Source: Gynuella sp.
Lineage (GTDB): Bacteria; Pseudomonadota; Gammaproteobacteria; Pseudomonadales; Natronospirillaceae
Direction of reading: 5' to 3'
DNA length: 64,000 nucleotides
NCBI GenBank assembly: GCA_028282465.1
Contig: JANQHX010000056.1
Coordinates: 1-64,000, forward strand
Shown: positions 38,293 through 46,307 of the stretch, piece after piece
How the letters are laid out: each line of letters begins with the position of its first letter
Numbering within the stretch: position 1 is the stretch's first letter
Position numbers and translations under genes: made by a program
Notes under the pieces: model-generated
Told to the model about the DNA's origin: nothing
The model's database searches: none
Seen by the model: the letters and a program-made list of their open reading frames with translations, nothing else

Positions 38293-39431
38293 GATGACTG
38301 TCTGTGCTTTTCAAGATGGTCATCAATACGGGTTAATGCCTGTTCCAACACAGACCTAGCGCAACCAAAGTTAATTCTTACAAACTGGGGTTCACCAAAA
38401 TCTGCTCCTGGAGAAGGGGCTAGCCCGGCTTCAATAAACCATTGGAAGGGGTTATCGACTTTAAGCCCAGTGCAATCAACCCAGGCTAAAAAAGTTGCTT
38501 CTGAGCATACAACCTTGAATTCGGGATGCTGGCTCAGTCTTTCCTGAATAAGATCACGATTTGTTTTTAGATATGTTAACTCTTCTGTTTGCCATGCTTT
38601 GCCATGGGTAAAGGCAGCCTCGGTTGCTGGGTACCCTAATAAGTTTGGATGAGACACAATACCATCACCAGCATCCAGAAATTGTTTTCTAATTTTACTG
38701 TTTGGGATAATGGCAAATGAACAGCCTAGGCCTGCAATGTTAAATGTTTTTGAAGCGGCCATTAACGTAATGCTATTAGGGTCTAGTTTGCCTGCGGGAA
38801 TATGCTGAACACCCGGTTCCAAAATCAAATCGCAATGAATTTCATCGGAACAAAGTTGCACGTCATGTTGTTGGCACAGCTCGATAATTCGACTTAACTC
38901 TTTTTCGGTTAGCACTGAGCCACAGGGATTCATAGGGTTGCATAGTAAGAACACTTTGCAGCTTGGTTGTTGCAGAATAAACTCAAGAGCTTTGTCATCT
39001 AATTGCCATCTATTATTGACTAACTTTGTAGGAATCAGTAAAGCATGGCAATTATGTAAGGAAGGCGCTTTTAACATGGGTGGGTAGTTTGGTGTTTGTA
39101 CCGCTACTTTGTCATCAGTATTAGTAAACCCTCGCACTACCTGATTAAAAGCCGGAACCACCCCAGAGCACCAAAGTATCCAACTGGTTTCTATTTCCCA
39201 GTTGTACTCATTTTTTAACCAGTTTTTGACTGACAGATTGAGCGATTCATTGTCTCTAGTGTATCCAAATAGACCATGAGAAACTCGGTTGCTCAATGCC
39301 TCGATCACTGGTTCGGGGGTTCTAAATTCTGAATCGGCCACCCAGAGTGGAATAAGGTCGCGGCCAGCATACTTGTCGTGTTTGATCGCTGATGTGCCTC
39401 TGCGATCAATGACTTCATCAAAATTGTACAT
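38289..39431 (-). CDS. PatB/MalY-type PLP-dependent C-S lyase or aminotransferase
   Basis: A 380-residue fold type I PLP enzyme. IPLWVADSEFRTPEPVIEAL at the N-terminus and the PLP lysine in AASKTFNIAGLG are characteristic of the MalY/PatB cystathionine beta-lyase group. Also seen are CNPMNPCGSVLT and SDEIHCDL. It likely cleaves C-S bonds of cysteine conjugates or cystathionine. First gene of the overlapping minus-strand trio. Confidence 0.92.
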   Translation of the reverse strand: MYNFDEVIDRRGTSAIKHDKYAGRDLIPLWVADSEFRTPEPVIEALSNRVSHGLFGYTRDNESLNLSVKNWLKNEYNWEIETSWILWCSGVVPAFNQVVRGFTNTDDKVAVQTPNYPPMLKAPSLHNCHALLIPTKLVNNRWQLDDKALEFILQQPSCKVFLLCNPMNPCGSVLTEKELSRIIELCQQHDVQLCSDEIHCDLILEPGVQHIPAGKLDPNSITLMAASKTFNIAGLGCSFAIIPNSKIRKQFLDAGDGIVSHPNLLGYPATEAAFTHGKAWQTEELTYLKTNRDLIQERLSQHPEFKVVCSEATFLAWVDCTGLKVDNPFQWFIEAGLAPSPGADFGEPQFVRINFGCARSVLEQALTRIDDHLEKHRQSS

Positions 39432-39554
39432 AGTTTTTTGGATAAATAAGGTGTGTATGAAAGTAGAGAGTACCCTGAGAAGTTTTAGTTGAAAAGCCGC
39501 CGGTTAGACAGAGTAATTCATGAACGACACAAAAACCGACGGAGAAGATACTGA

Positions 39555-40750
39555 CTAACCGTCAGCATTGATAGTACTTACTAGCTCCTGAAGTACCGAA
39601 TCAGCTAAATCATTGTCAACCTGACAGGTTCCAGCGGCTTCATGACCACCGCCATCATATTTTAAGCAAAGTTCACCAACATTGGTTTTAGATGATTTGT
39701 CTATTATTGATTTGCCAATGGCGAATACCGTATTTTGCTTTTTTAGACCCCACATTTTATGAATCGAAATATTACATTGGGGGAATAGGGCGTAAATGGT
39801 AAACCGATTGGTTGGCCAAATTGGGTTTTCGTTTAAAAGATCTAGGGAGCCTCTGATTAATTCCAGGATCGCTCTGCGGAACCTAAAAGTGTCTTTTATC
39901 GAGGCGAAATTCGCAGGGAATGTCGAGTACCTTTTCAAGAATTTCAACAATGAGAAAAGCGCTTTTAGGACCGCCCTGCGGGGCTTACAGGCGGATCCTG
40001 ACTCTGTGTTGTCTTATTTTGAAAGGTCTAGACATTCCCGCAATAAGCCGCCTTGATTCAGAACCCGCCTGTAAGCCAGAGCAATTCTGGAATTAATCAG
40101 AGGCTCCCTAGAACCACCAAGTTTTTTTCTACAGTTGAACACCGTTGAATTTGCTCTCGTGCTGATTGTTCGTGCTCTTTATAAAGTTCGACGCGCTCCT
40201 TAACGTCATGTAATTCGAGAATTTCTTGGATAGTCATTTCTCGACACTTGTCTATTAGAATCATCATGAGTTGGTAATTTGAAATTCGGAAGTTTCGAAA
40301 CCGACCTAACCCAGTTCTGGCATCCATCAGAAAATTCATGAGTACCCAGTCTTTCGGGTACAAAATTTCGTCTTGCGTAAAATTGGCGCTGTCGCCCTTA
40401 TCCACCGCTTGCATTAGCTCATCGCTGATTCTAGGAAATTTTTCTTTACCACCGTAATGATCAAACACCACCCTTGCGGCAGAAGGTGCGGTGGGGTCGA
40501 TAATATGATTGTCCTGCTTTTTATTTCTTAGGGTTTCACTGAAGTGATGGTCGAAAGCAAGTCGAACCCCTGGCACAAAAGGAAGGTTGGTGGTGATGTC
40601 CTGGTCTGAGATGTCGATTTTGCCATCCTGCATATCTTTAGGATGAACAAACAGAATGTCATCTATCATATCCAGTTCTTTTAACAGTGCGGCACAAACC
40701 AGGCCATCAAAATCACTTCGAGTCACCAAGCGAAATTTTTCCTGTGGCAT
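39555..40750 (-). pseudogene. DHH/DHHA1 phosphoesterase gene interrupted by a MITE
   Basis: The N-terminal part (40750 down to about 40109) carries the DHH motifs TRSDFDGLVCAALL and LAFDHHFSE. The C-terminal part (about 39844 down to 39555) carries the DHHA1 motif GGGHEAAGTCQ. Family members act on oligonucleotides, cyclic dinucleotides or polyphosphate. A 264-bp element splits the frame after EKNLVV; translation now ends in LGSL at a stop inside the element. Removing 266 bp (element plus a 2-bp TA duplication) rejoins VVL to DLLNENPIW in one frame of 309 codons. No other damage is seen, so the insertion looks recent. Confidence 0.9.
39845..40108. mobile_element. 264-bp MITE with 32-bp terminal inverted repeats
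   Basis: The ends match as inverted repeats: GGGAGCCTCTGATTAATTCC at 39845 and its complement ending at 40108. They extend to about 32 bp with two mismatches (through GCTCTG). Flanks read TCTA and TAGA, giving a TA or CTAG target duplication, the kind made by IS630- or IS5-type transposases. A second internal inverted pair (GGCTTACAGGCGG 39982-39994; its complement 40065-40077) and the palindrome AAAAGCGCTTTT (39955-39966) fold the middle. There is no transposase gene, so it would need a helper in trans. Confidence 0.9.
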
Positions 40751-40787
40751 AGGGTATTTTCCTCATTAGAATGCGTTAGGCTTAAAA

Positions 40788-41558
40788 GTGAGTATAGAAG
40801 GGGTCCAGATTTTGGGGTTGATTTGGCAGAAAAATGTGAATGGTCAGTGTTACGAAATACGCAATGCGGGTAAGACGCTTAGGTTGTACTCGGATGGCGT
40901 GTTTCATAGTCAATATCATCCTGAGCGCGATTGGTTGGGCGGGGTTTGGGATTTGTTGTATCTGCCGGGTTTTTGGCAGAAGCCTTGCAGTCGTGTGCTG
41001 TTATTGGGGCTGGGAGCGGGTGCTGCCGTGCACCCAATTATGAAGTGGTTGAACCCAGACCAGCTGGATGCAGTGGAGATAAATCCCACTCATATTCAAT
41101 TGGCTAAAAAGTTCTTTGATGTCAATTATCCCAAGGTCACTATCCATCATGCTGATGCTCGCTCTTGGCTAGAGCAGACTGATAACAAATACGATCTGAT
41201 CATCGACGACCTTTATGGCCATGAGAATGGCGAGCCAGTAAGAGGGGTTGAGTTTGACGCTAACTGGTGGGGTTTGCTGGTTTCTCGCCTTAGCCATGAA
41301 GGCAGCTTGGTTATAAATTACACAGCTAAGAAAGACCTAATCCAAACCCAGTGGTTGCAATCAAAAGCCGTTAGACGGCGCATACCCTCTGGCGCGGTGC
41401 TAACCACATCTGGTTACTTAAATCATGTGGCTTGGTATGCCAAAACCTGCCCGCCCTCAAGGCAGCTCAGATCGGAAATTCCATCTATTCTGAAGAAAGT
41501 AGATTTTAGCCTTAAGGCACTCAAGGCTATAATCCGCCCTCCAAATTCAAGAAGTTAA
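40788..41558 (+). CDS. Spermidine synthase-like SAM-binding protein
   Basis: A 256-residue Rossmann-fold protein of the spermidine synthase/methyltransferase superfamily: VLLLGLGAGAAVHPIMKWL (motif I), LDAVEINPTHIQLAKKFF (motif II) and YDLIIDDLYGHENGEPVRG (post-II). It lacks the long N-terminal beta-domain of true SpeE, so it may not be a polyamine synthase. The GTG start lies just upstream of SIEGVQIL; no strong ribosome binding site is seen. It ends 4 bases before tcdA. Confidence 0.8.
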   Translation: MSIEGVQILGLIWQKNVNGQCYEIRNAGKTLRLYSDGVFHSQYHPERDWLGGVWDLLYLPGFWQKPCSRVLLLGLGAGAAVHPIMKWLNPDQLDAVEINPTHIQLAKKFFDVNYPKVTIHHADARSWLEQTDNKYDLIIDDLYGHENGEPVRGVEFDANWWGLLVSRLSHEGSLVINYTAKKDLIQTQWLQSKAVRRRIPSGAVLTTSGYLNHVAWYAKTCPPSRQLRSEIPSILKKVDFSLKALKAIIRPPNSRS

Positions 41559-41562
41559 TTGA

Positions 41563-42348
41563 GTGAACGAAATAGAACAAAGATTCGGCGGTACGGCTCG
41601 TTTATACGGTCAACAAGCCTTGAATCAACTAACACAAGGGCATATCTGTGTTGTGGGTATTGGTGGCGTTGGAAGTTGGGCAGCAGAAGCATTGGCTCGA
41701 ACCGCTGTGGGTCATCTAACTCTTATTGATTTAGATGATATTTGCATCACGAATACGAACAGGCAAATACACGCAGTTGACGGGCAGATCGGCCAACTTA
41801 AAGTGAATGCAATGGCCGATCGAATCAAAAAAATTAACCCCCTTTGCAAGGTTAACCCGGTAACCGATTTTGTCACCAAAGATAACCTGGAGGCTTTGAT
41901 TGGAGGTCAATTTCATGTGGTAATTGACGCCATTGATAGTGTTCATCCTAAAGCCGCACTTCTCAACTACTGTATCCGCCATAAGATAAAAGCTGTCACC
42001 ATTGGCGGGGCTGGCGGGCAAATAGATCCGCTGCAAATCACCAGTGCTGACCTGAGCAAAACCAGTCATGATCCATTGGCAAAAAAAGTTCGAAATATAC
42101 TCAATAAAGATTACGGATTTGGTAAAAGCACTAAGAACAAATTTGGCGTAGAGTGTATTTACTCAACTGAACAGCTAAAGTATCCGCAACCAGATGGTAC
42201 TGTGTGTAACGCTAAGTCAACTATGAATGGTTCAACAAGATTGGATTGTGCATCCGGTTTTGGTGCCGCTACTATGGTGACTGCTTCGTTTGGATTTGCC
42301 GCTGCGGCTAAAGCAGTAGATATTCTCCTAAAATTAAAGTCAGTGTAA
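41563..42348 (+). CDS. tcdA: tRNA threonylcarbamoyladenosine dehydratase
   Basis: A 261-residue E1-like enzyme (TcdA/CsdL/YgdL): ERFGGTARLYGQQALNQL, the ATP-binding VVGIGGVGSWAAEALARTAV, and the NRQIHA segment. It makes cyclic t6A at position 37 of ANN-reading tRNAs with ATP. Start GTG at 41563, directly after the spermidine synthase-like gene. Length is normal. Confidence 0.95.
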   Translation: MNEIEQRFGGTARLYGQQALNQLTQGHICVVGIGGVGSWAAEALARTAVGHLTLIDLDDICITNTNRQIHAVDGQIGQLKVNAMADRIKKINPLCKVNPVTDFVTKDNLEALIGGQFHVVIDAIDSVHPKAALLNYCIRHKIKAVTIGGAGGQIDPLQITSADLSKTSHDPLAKKVRNILNKDYGFGKSTKNKFGVECIYSTEQLKYPQPDGTVCNAKSTMNGSTRLDCASGFGAATMVTASFGFAAAAKAVDILLKLKSV

Positions 42349-42381
42349 CTAGAAAAGAACAATCGATTAAAGGATCTAATA

Positions 42382-42885
42382 ATGATCGACTTGCTAGCAA
42401 AAATTTTTAAAGCATTGAATTCGGATTCGAACCCATGGCAAATTGCCTTTGCTGTGGGGTTGGGTTTTATCATGGGTATGAGTCCATTCTGGTCACCTCA
42501 TAATCTAATTGTGTTGTTAGCTGCATTTATTTTTAGAATACACCTAGCCACTTTTTGGATCGCAGTGGCTGGGTTTAGTGGCATCGCTTATATGGTTGAC
42601 CCCTATGCCGACAATTTGGGATATCAGATCCTGACCCATTCTGATTTACAGCAAACTTGGACCGCCTTGTATCAGAGTGATTTTTGGCGATTCACCAAAT
42701 TCAATCATACTGTCACCCTGGGTATGCTTGTTATCTCAATTGTTGCGTTTATTCCTGTTGTTGTTTTTTTCAGGATATTAGTCAGTCAATATCGAGCTCA
42801 TATACTCACATGGTTTAATCGTTTGAAAATAATGCAGTTGCTGAAAGCGAGCAAAGTCTATGAAAAATATCAGAGTTTGCCTTAA
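42382..42885 (+). CDS. TIGR03546-family membrane protein
   Basis: A 167-residue inner-membrane protein (segments about 22-55, 57-80, 112-135). The PWQIAFAVGLGFIMGMSPFW start is typical of the DUF2062-like TIGR03546 family, which usually occurs next to TIGR03545, as here (12-base gap). Function unknown. Confidence 0.85.
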   Translation: MIDLLAKIFKALNSDSNPWQIAFAVGLGFIMGMSPFWSPHNLIVLLAAFIFRIHLATFWIAVAGFSGIAYMVDPYADNLGYQILTHSDLQQTWTALYQSDFWRFTKFNHTVTLGMLVISIVAFIPVVVFFRILVSQYRAHILTWFNRLKIMQLLKASKVYEKYQSLP

Positions 42886-42897
42886 GGATTTTGCCAC

Positions 42898-44808
42898 ATG
42901 AAAATTTTTCGTTGGAAAGGATTAATTGGTTTCGTTGTTGTTATTCTGTTAATTGGAGGCGGCAGTTATTTCTTTGCGGCTCCACTAGCAAAAACAGCAT
43001 TAGAATCTGCCGGAAAAAGTGCACTCGAAGTGCCTGTCACCATAGATAACGTTGGTTTGAGTTTAGACCCTATTGGATTCAAAGTAGAAGGGGTTCAGAT
43101 TCCAGATAAAGAAGATTTTAATAAAAACTCAGTCATCGTAGCCCAAGCGATAGCGGATATTGAACTTTGGAAATTGTTACGGGGTAAAGTTCAAATCAAT
43201 GATTTGTCTGTGACGGGGATTCAGTTTGATCAAGTGAGAGCAAGTCCATGGGAGCCTATCCAAAAAGATGAGCCTAAAGCTGAGTCAGAGTCAAAACAAG
43301 AAGAGTCTGTAGCGGAAGAAAAAGAACCTAGTCGCACAGATCAGTTGTTAGCAGATGCTAAATCTAGCATACCTTCTGCGGATGAATTACTAGAAAGAGA
43401 AAAACAAAACTTATTGACTCCACAGCTCAGTGAGCAGGTAAAAGAAAAAAACGACGCGAATTCAAAAGCCATTCAAGACAACCTTAAGGAAATACCCTCA
43501 AAGAAAGAATTGGATGGTTACAAAAAAGAAATTCAACAGTTACTCAGTGATGACATCAAAAGCCTAAATGATTTTAATCGCCGCAAGAAACGTCTTGAGC
43601 AAATTCAGAAAGAATTGAAGGCAGATGCGAAAGCTGTTCAAGATACTGCTAAAAGTGTCGATAAAGGCCAAAAAGATCTTAGAACGGGCATCTCTGAACT
43701 TACCCAGGCTCCTAAAGAAGATTTGCAGAGTTTAAAAGACCGTTACCAGTTTAACGAAACTGGTGCACAAAACCTTGGTGAACTTGTGTTTGGAAATGAA
43801 GTAAGAGAATGGACTGACAAAGCGCTTGTTTGGTACGACCGAATAAAACCTTTCTTGAACAGCAAAGACGAAAAAGAAGCAGAGCCTGACCGTGACGGAG
43901 GCCGTTTTGTGGCCTTTCCAACGGATCGTCCTGACCCCGATTTCTGGCTAAAAAATTCGTTGATGACTGCCACCCTCGAAACAGGCTTTCTTGAAATACA
44001 GGTTCAAGACGTGGCCAGTGATTTTAATGAGATTGGCAAGCCTGCCAGTTTATTAGTGACCTCAGAATCCATCTCTGGCAGTGGCCCATTTAAACTTGAA
44101 GGCAGTGTTGGGCTGGGAGATGAAAAATTTGACATAACCTGGGACAGACTCGCAGTCAAAAACGAAAGAATCATTAAGTCCAGTGAACTGGAAATAGACC
44201 TGAAAAAAGCCACTGGTTTTATGACAGGTGTTGCAACGGTAGTGGATGGAAAAATTGATTTAGATATCAAAACCGACTTCAAAAACAGTCGATTTGATGC
44301 TTCCGGTAATGGACTCATGAATCGTGAACTGGCCAAGGCAATGGAAGGCATTACAGAGTTTGATCTTGAAATCTTAGGTGATGGCCCAGTTAGAGATATG
44401 GAAATAGAAGTGAAGTCCAACATCGAAAGGCAAGTAAGCAGTGCTTTTAATGATCGATTAAAAGAAGAACAAGATCAATTAATAAAAGATGTGGAAAAGC
44501 GATTGCAGGCAGAGCTAGAAAAAGAGCTTGGACCATTAAAGGCTGAGCTCACAAAGCTGGACAACCAAAAAGCTGAGTTAGCAGGTAAGAAAAAAGAAAT
44601 TGAAACCATGGCAAAGGCGAAATTAAAAGATTGGGAAGCCCAGCAAAAAGCCAAGTTGGATGCTGAAAAGAAAAAAGCGGAAGCCGAAGCCAAGAAAAAA
44701 GCAGAAGAAGCTAGAATGAAGTTAGAAAAAGAGAAGAAAAAGGCTGAAGAAGAAGCCAAGAAAAAAGCCCAAGAAGAATTAAAGAAAGGTTTGGAAAGTC
44801 TGTTTTAA
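42898..44808 (+). CDS. TIGR03545-family AsmA-like protein
   Basis: A 636-residue protein anchored by one N-terminal transmembrane segment (8-28) with a long periplasmic part. Residues 30-90 look like the start of an AsmA/YdbH-type lipid-transfer fold (VPVTIDNVGLSLDPIGFKVE). Acidic coiled coils cover about 120-300, beta-rich repeats follow, and the tail (510-636) is a Lys/Glu/Ala coiled coil. The partner is the membrane protein just upstream. A role in envelope lipid or polysaccharide handling is inference. Confidence 0.82.
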   Translation: MKIFRWKGLIGFVVVILLIGGGSYFFAAPLAKTALESAGKSALEVPVTIDNVGLSLDPIGFKVEGVQIPDKEDFNKNSVIVAQAIADIELWKLLRGKVQINDLSVTGIQFDQVRASPWEPIQKDEPKAESESKQEESVAEEKEPSRTDQLLADAKSSIPSADELLEREKQNLLTPQLSEQVKEKNDANSKAIQDNLKEIPSKKELDGYKKEIQQLLSDDIKSLNDFNRRKKRLEQIQKELKADAKAVQDTAKSVDKGQKDLRTGISELTQAPKEDLQSLKDRYQFNETGAQNLGELVFGNEVREWTDKALVWYDRIKPFLNSKDEKEAEPDRDGGRFVAFPTDRPDPDFWLKNSLMTATLETGFLEIQVQDVASDFNEIGKPASLLVTSESISGSGPFKLEGSVGLGDEKFDITWDRLAVKNERIIKSSELEIDLKKATGFMTGVATVVDGKIDLDIKTDFKNSRFDASGNGLMNRELAKAMEGITEFDLEILGDGPVRDMEIEVKSNIERQVSSAFNDRLKEEQDQLIKDVEKRLQAELEKELGPLKAELTKLDNQKAELAGKKKEIETMAKAKLKDWEAQQKAKLDAEKKKAEAEAKKKAEEARMKLEKEKKKAEEEAKKKAQEELKKGLESLF

Positions 44809-45657
44809 ATGAGTATTGAAGATCAAGAAGAAGGGTTTAGAGTAGATATTGCACTTGAGGTTGAAGATAAGGATTCCTTAATAGCGATAGACTTTCTGGT
44901 GGACAATGTAAATCTATCCAAATCACGAATTAAAGATGTGATGAATAAGGGGGCTGTTTGGCTAAAACGAGGAAAAGGGACAAGAAGTAGAATTAGAAGG
45001 GCCATGACTGATCTAAAGATTGGAGATGTGGTTGAGCTTTATTATGACGAAGACCTCTTAGCCCTAAAACCGCCGCCAGCTAAATTGATAGAAGATAACG
45101 ACCAGTATTCTGTTTGGTTTAAACCATCGGGTATGCTTACCCAAGGTAATGATTGGGGTGATCACACGTCACTACTGAGGTTTGTTGAATTACAGTTTAA
45201 TCCTCGAAGGGAAGTGTTTCTGGTACATCAGTTAGAGAGAGAAGCAGCAGGTTTAGTGATTATTGTTCACACCAAAAGATGTGCATCGGATTTTTCTAGA
45301 ATGTTTCAGAATGGTGATGTCAAAATGAAATATCGCTGCGAGGTGTTGGGCGATACAGGTGAGCAAGGTATTCGAAATAGAATCGAAGAACCTCTGGATG
45401 AAAAAGAAACGGTCACTGAGTATGAGCTGATTAAGTTCGAACCCCATACTAATGTGAGCAAAGTCGACTGCTGGATTGCGTCTGGCAGAAAGCATCAAAT
45501 TAGGCGTCACTTCGAGCTCATTAATCATCCAGTAATGGGCGATCCCAAATATGGAAAAGGTAATAAAAACCGTGATGGAATGAAGCTAAGTGCTAATCTA
45601 ATGGAGTTTATTTGTCCAATTTCTAATGAGTTAAAAACTGTGTCTCTTTATGATTAA
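44809..45657 (+). CDS. RluA-type pseudouridine synthase homologue with Asp-to-Glu change
   Basis: A 282-residue protein with an S4-like N-terminus (25-85: LVDNVNLSKSRIKDVMNKG) and an RluA-type catalytic fold. The motif II block, normally HRLDxxTSG with the catalytic Asp, reads HQLEREAAG (His140-Gln141-Leu142-Glu143). Other family blocks remain (MKYRCEVLG, SGRKHQIRRHFELINHPVMG). The Asp is essential in all characterised pseudouridine synthases, so this protein is either inactive as a synthase or unusual. The ATG directly follows the TIGR03545 stop. Confidence 0.85.
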   Translation: MSIEDQEEGFRVDIALEVEDKDSLIAIDFLVDNVNLSKSRIKDVMNKGAVWLKRGKGTRSRIRRAMTDLKIGDVVELYYDEDLLALKPPPAKLIEDNDQYSVWFKPSGMLTQGNDWGDHTSLLRFVELQFNPRREVFLVHQLEREAAGLVIIVHTKRCASDFSRMFQNGDVKMKYRCEVLGDTGEQGIRNRIEEPLDEKETVTEYELIKFEPHTNVSKVDCWIASGRKHQIRRHFELINHPVMGDPKYGKGNKNRDGMKLSANLMEFICPISNELKTVSLYD

Positions 45658-45665
45658 TACCCGCA

Positions 45666-45703
45666 GATGTTGAGATTTAGGATGTTGGGATTTGGGATGT
45701 TGG
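45666..45703 (+). repeat. Imperfect 15-bp tandem repeat
   Basis: GATGTTGAGATTTAG, GATGTTGGGATTTGG, then the partial GATGTTGG, in the gap between the RluA-type gene and the glutaredoxin gene. No function evident. Confidence 0.6.
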
Positions 45704-45727
45704 TAATAAGCTGAGATAATCAAGGTT

Positions 45728-46072
45728 ATGGATTTCGGAAAAATATTAATAATTGTTTTGGTTGGCTTTGGGATTTTAGCTTTTAAAGATGAACTCGGCC
45801 CTCAACCTGAATCCAGTGCCTATGCGATGGAGATTTCTCAGGCAAACTCTGAACCTGTTGTTCTGTATTCAACTGCCTGGTGCGGGTATTGTAAAAAGAC
45901 GGTTGCTTACCTCGAAAAAGAAAAAATACCCTTTATAGAATATGATATTGAGAAATCTGTGAAAGCAAAATCTGAATACGATCAGCTTAACGGAAGGGGA
46001 GTGCCCTTGGTTGTTATAGATGGAAATATCATTCGTGGTTATAACCCAAATAAAATAAGTAAACTTCTATAA
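45728..46072 (+). CDS. Membrane-anchored glutaredoxin-family protein
   Basis: A 114-residue protein. One N-terminal membrane segment (5-19) is followed by a glutaredoxin fold with CGYC (Cys52, Cys55), a cis-Pro in GVPLVVIDG and RGYNPNKIS. The membrane anchor and orientation suggest a thiol exchange role at the membrane or in the periplasm. The start is ATG 45728; the upstream gap holds the tandem repeat. Confidence 0.88.
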   Translation: MDFGKILIIVLVGFGILAFKDELGPQPESSAYAMEISQANSEPVVLYSTAWCGYCKKTVAYLEKEKIPFIEYDIEKSVKAKSEYDQLNGRGVPLVVIDGNIIRGYNPNKISKLL

Positions 46073-46307
46073 TCTACTAACTAGGCAGAACCTCTCTTAT
46101 AACTTTTAGATAAATATTTAAAAGACATATCATGCTAGCCATTAAAATAGAACTCACTAATTAGCTTATGATTTGAGTTGAATAAACAGGGTACTGAATA
46201 TCAGTATCACAGGTTTATCACTGGATCGATACAACCTTGGTTAAAATTAGATTTTTTTCCAAAACCCAGTATGCTGGTTAAATCTAGGGTATTTTTTGAG
46301 GCATTCA

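Noticed and set aside
39796..40056. Plus-strand open frame across the MITE
   Set aside because: Spans the element boundary and shows no transposase motif; it exists by chance.
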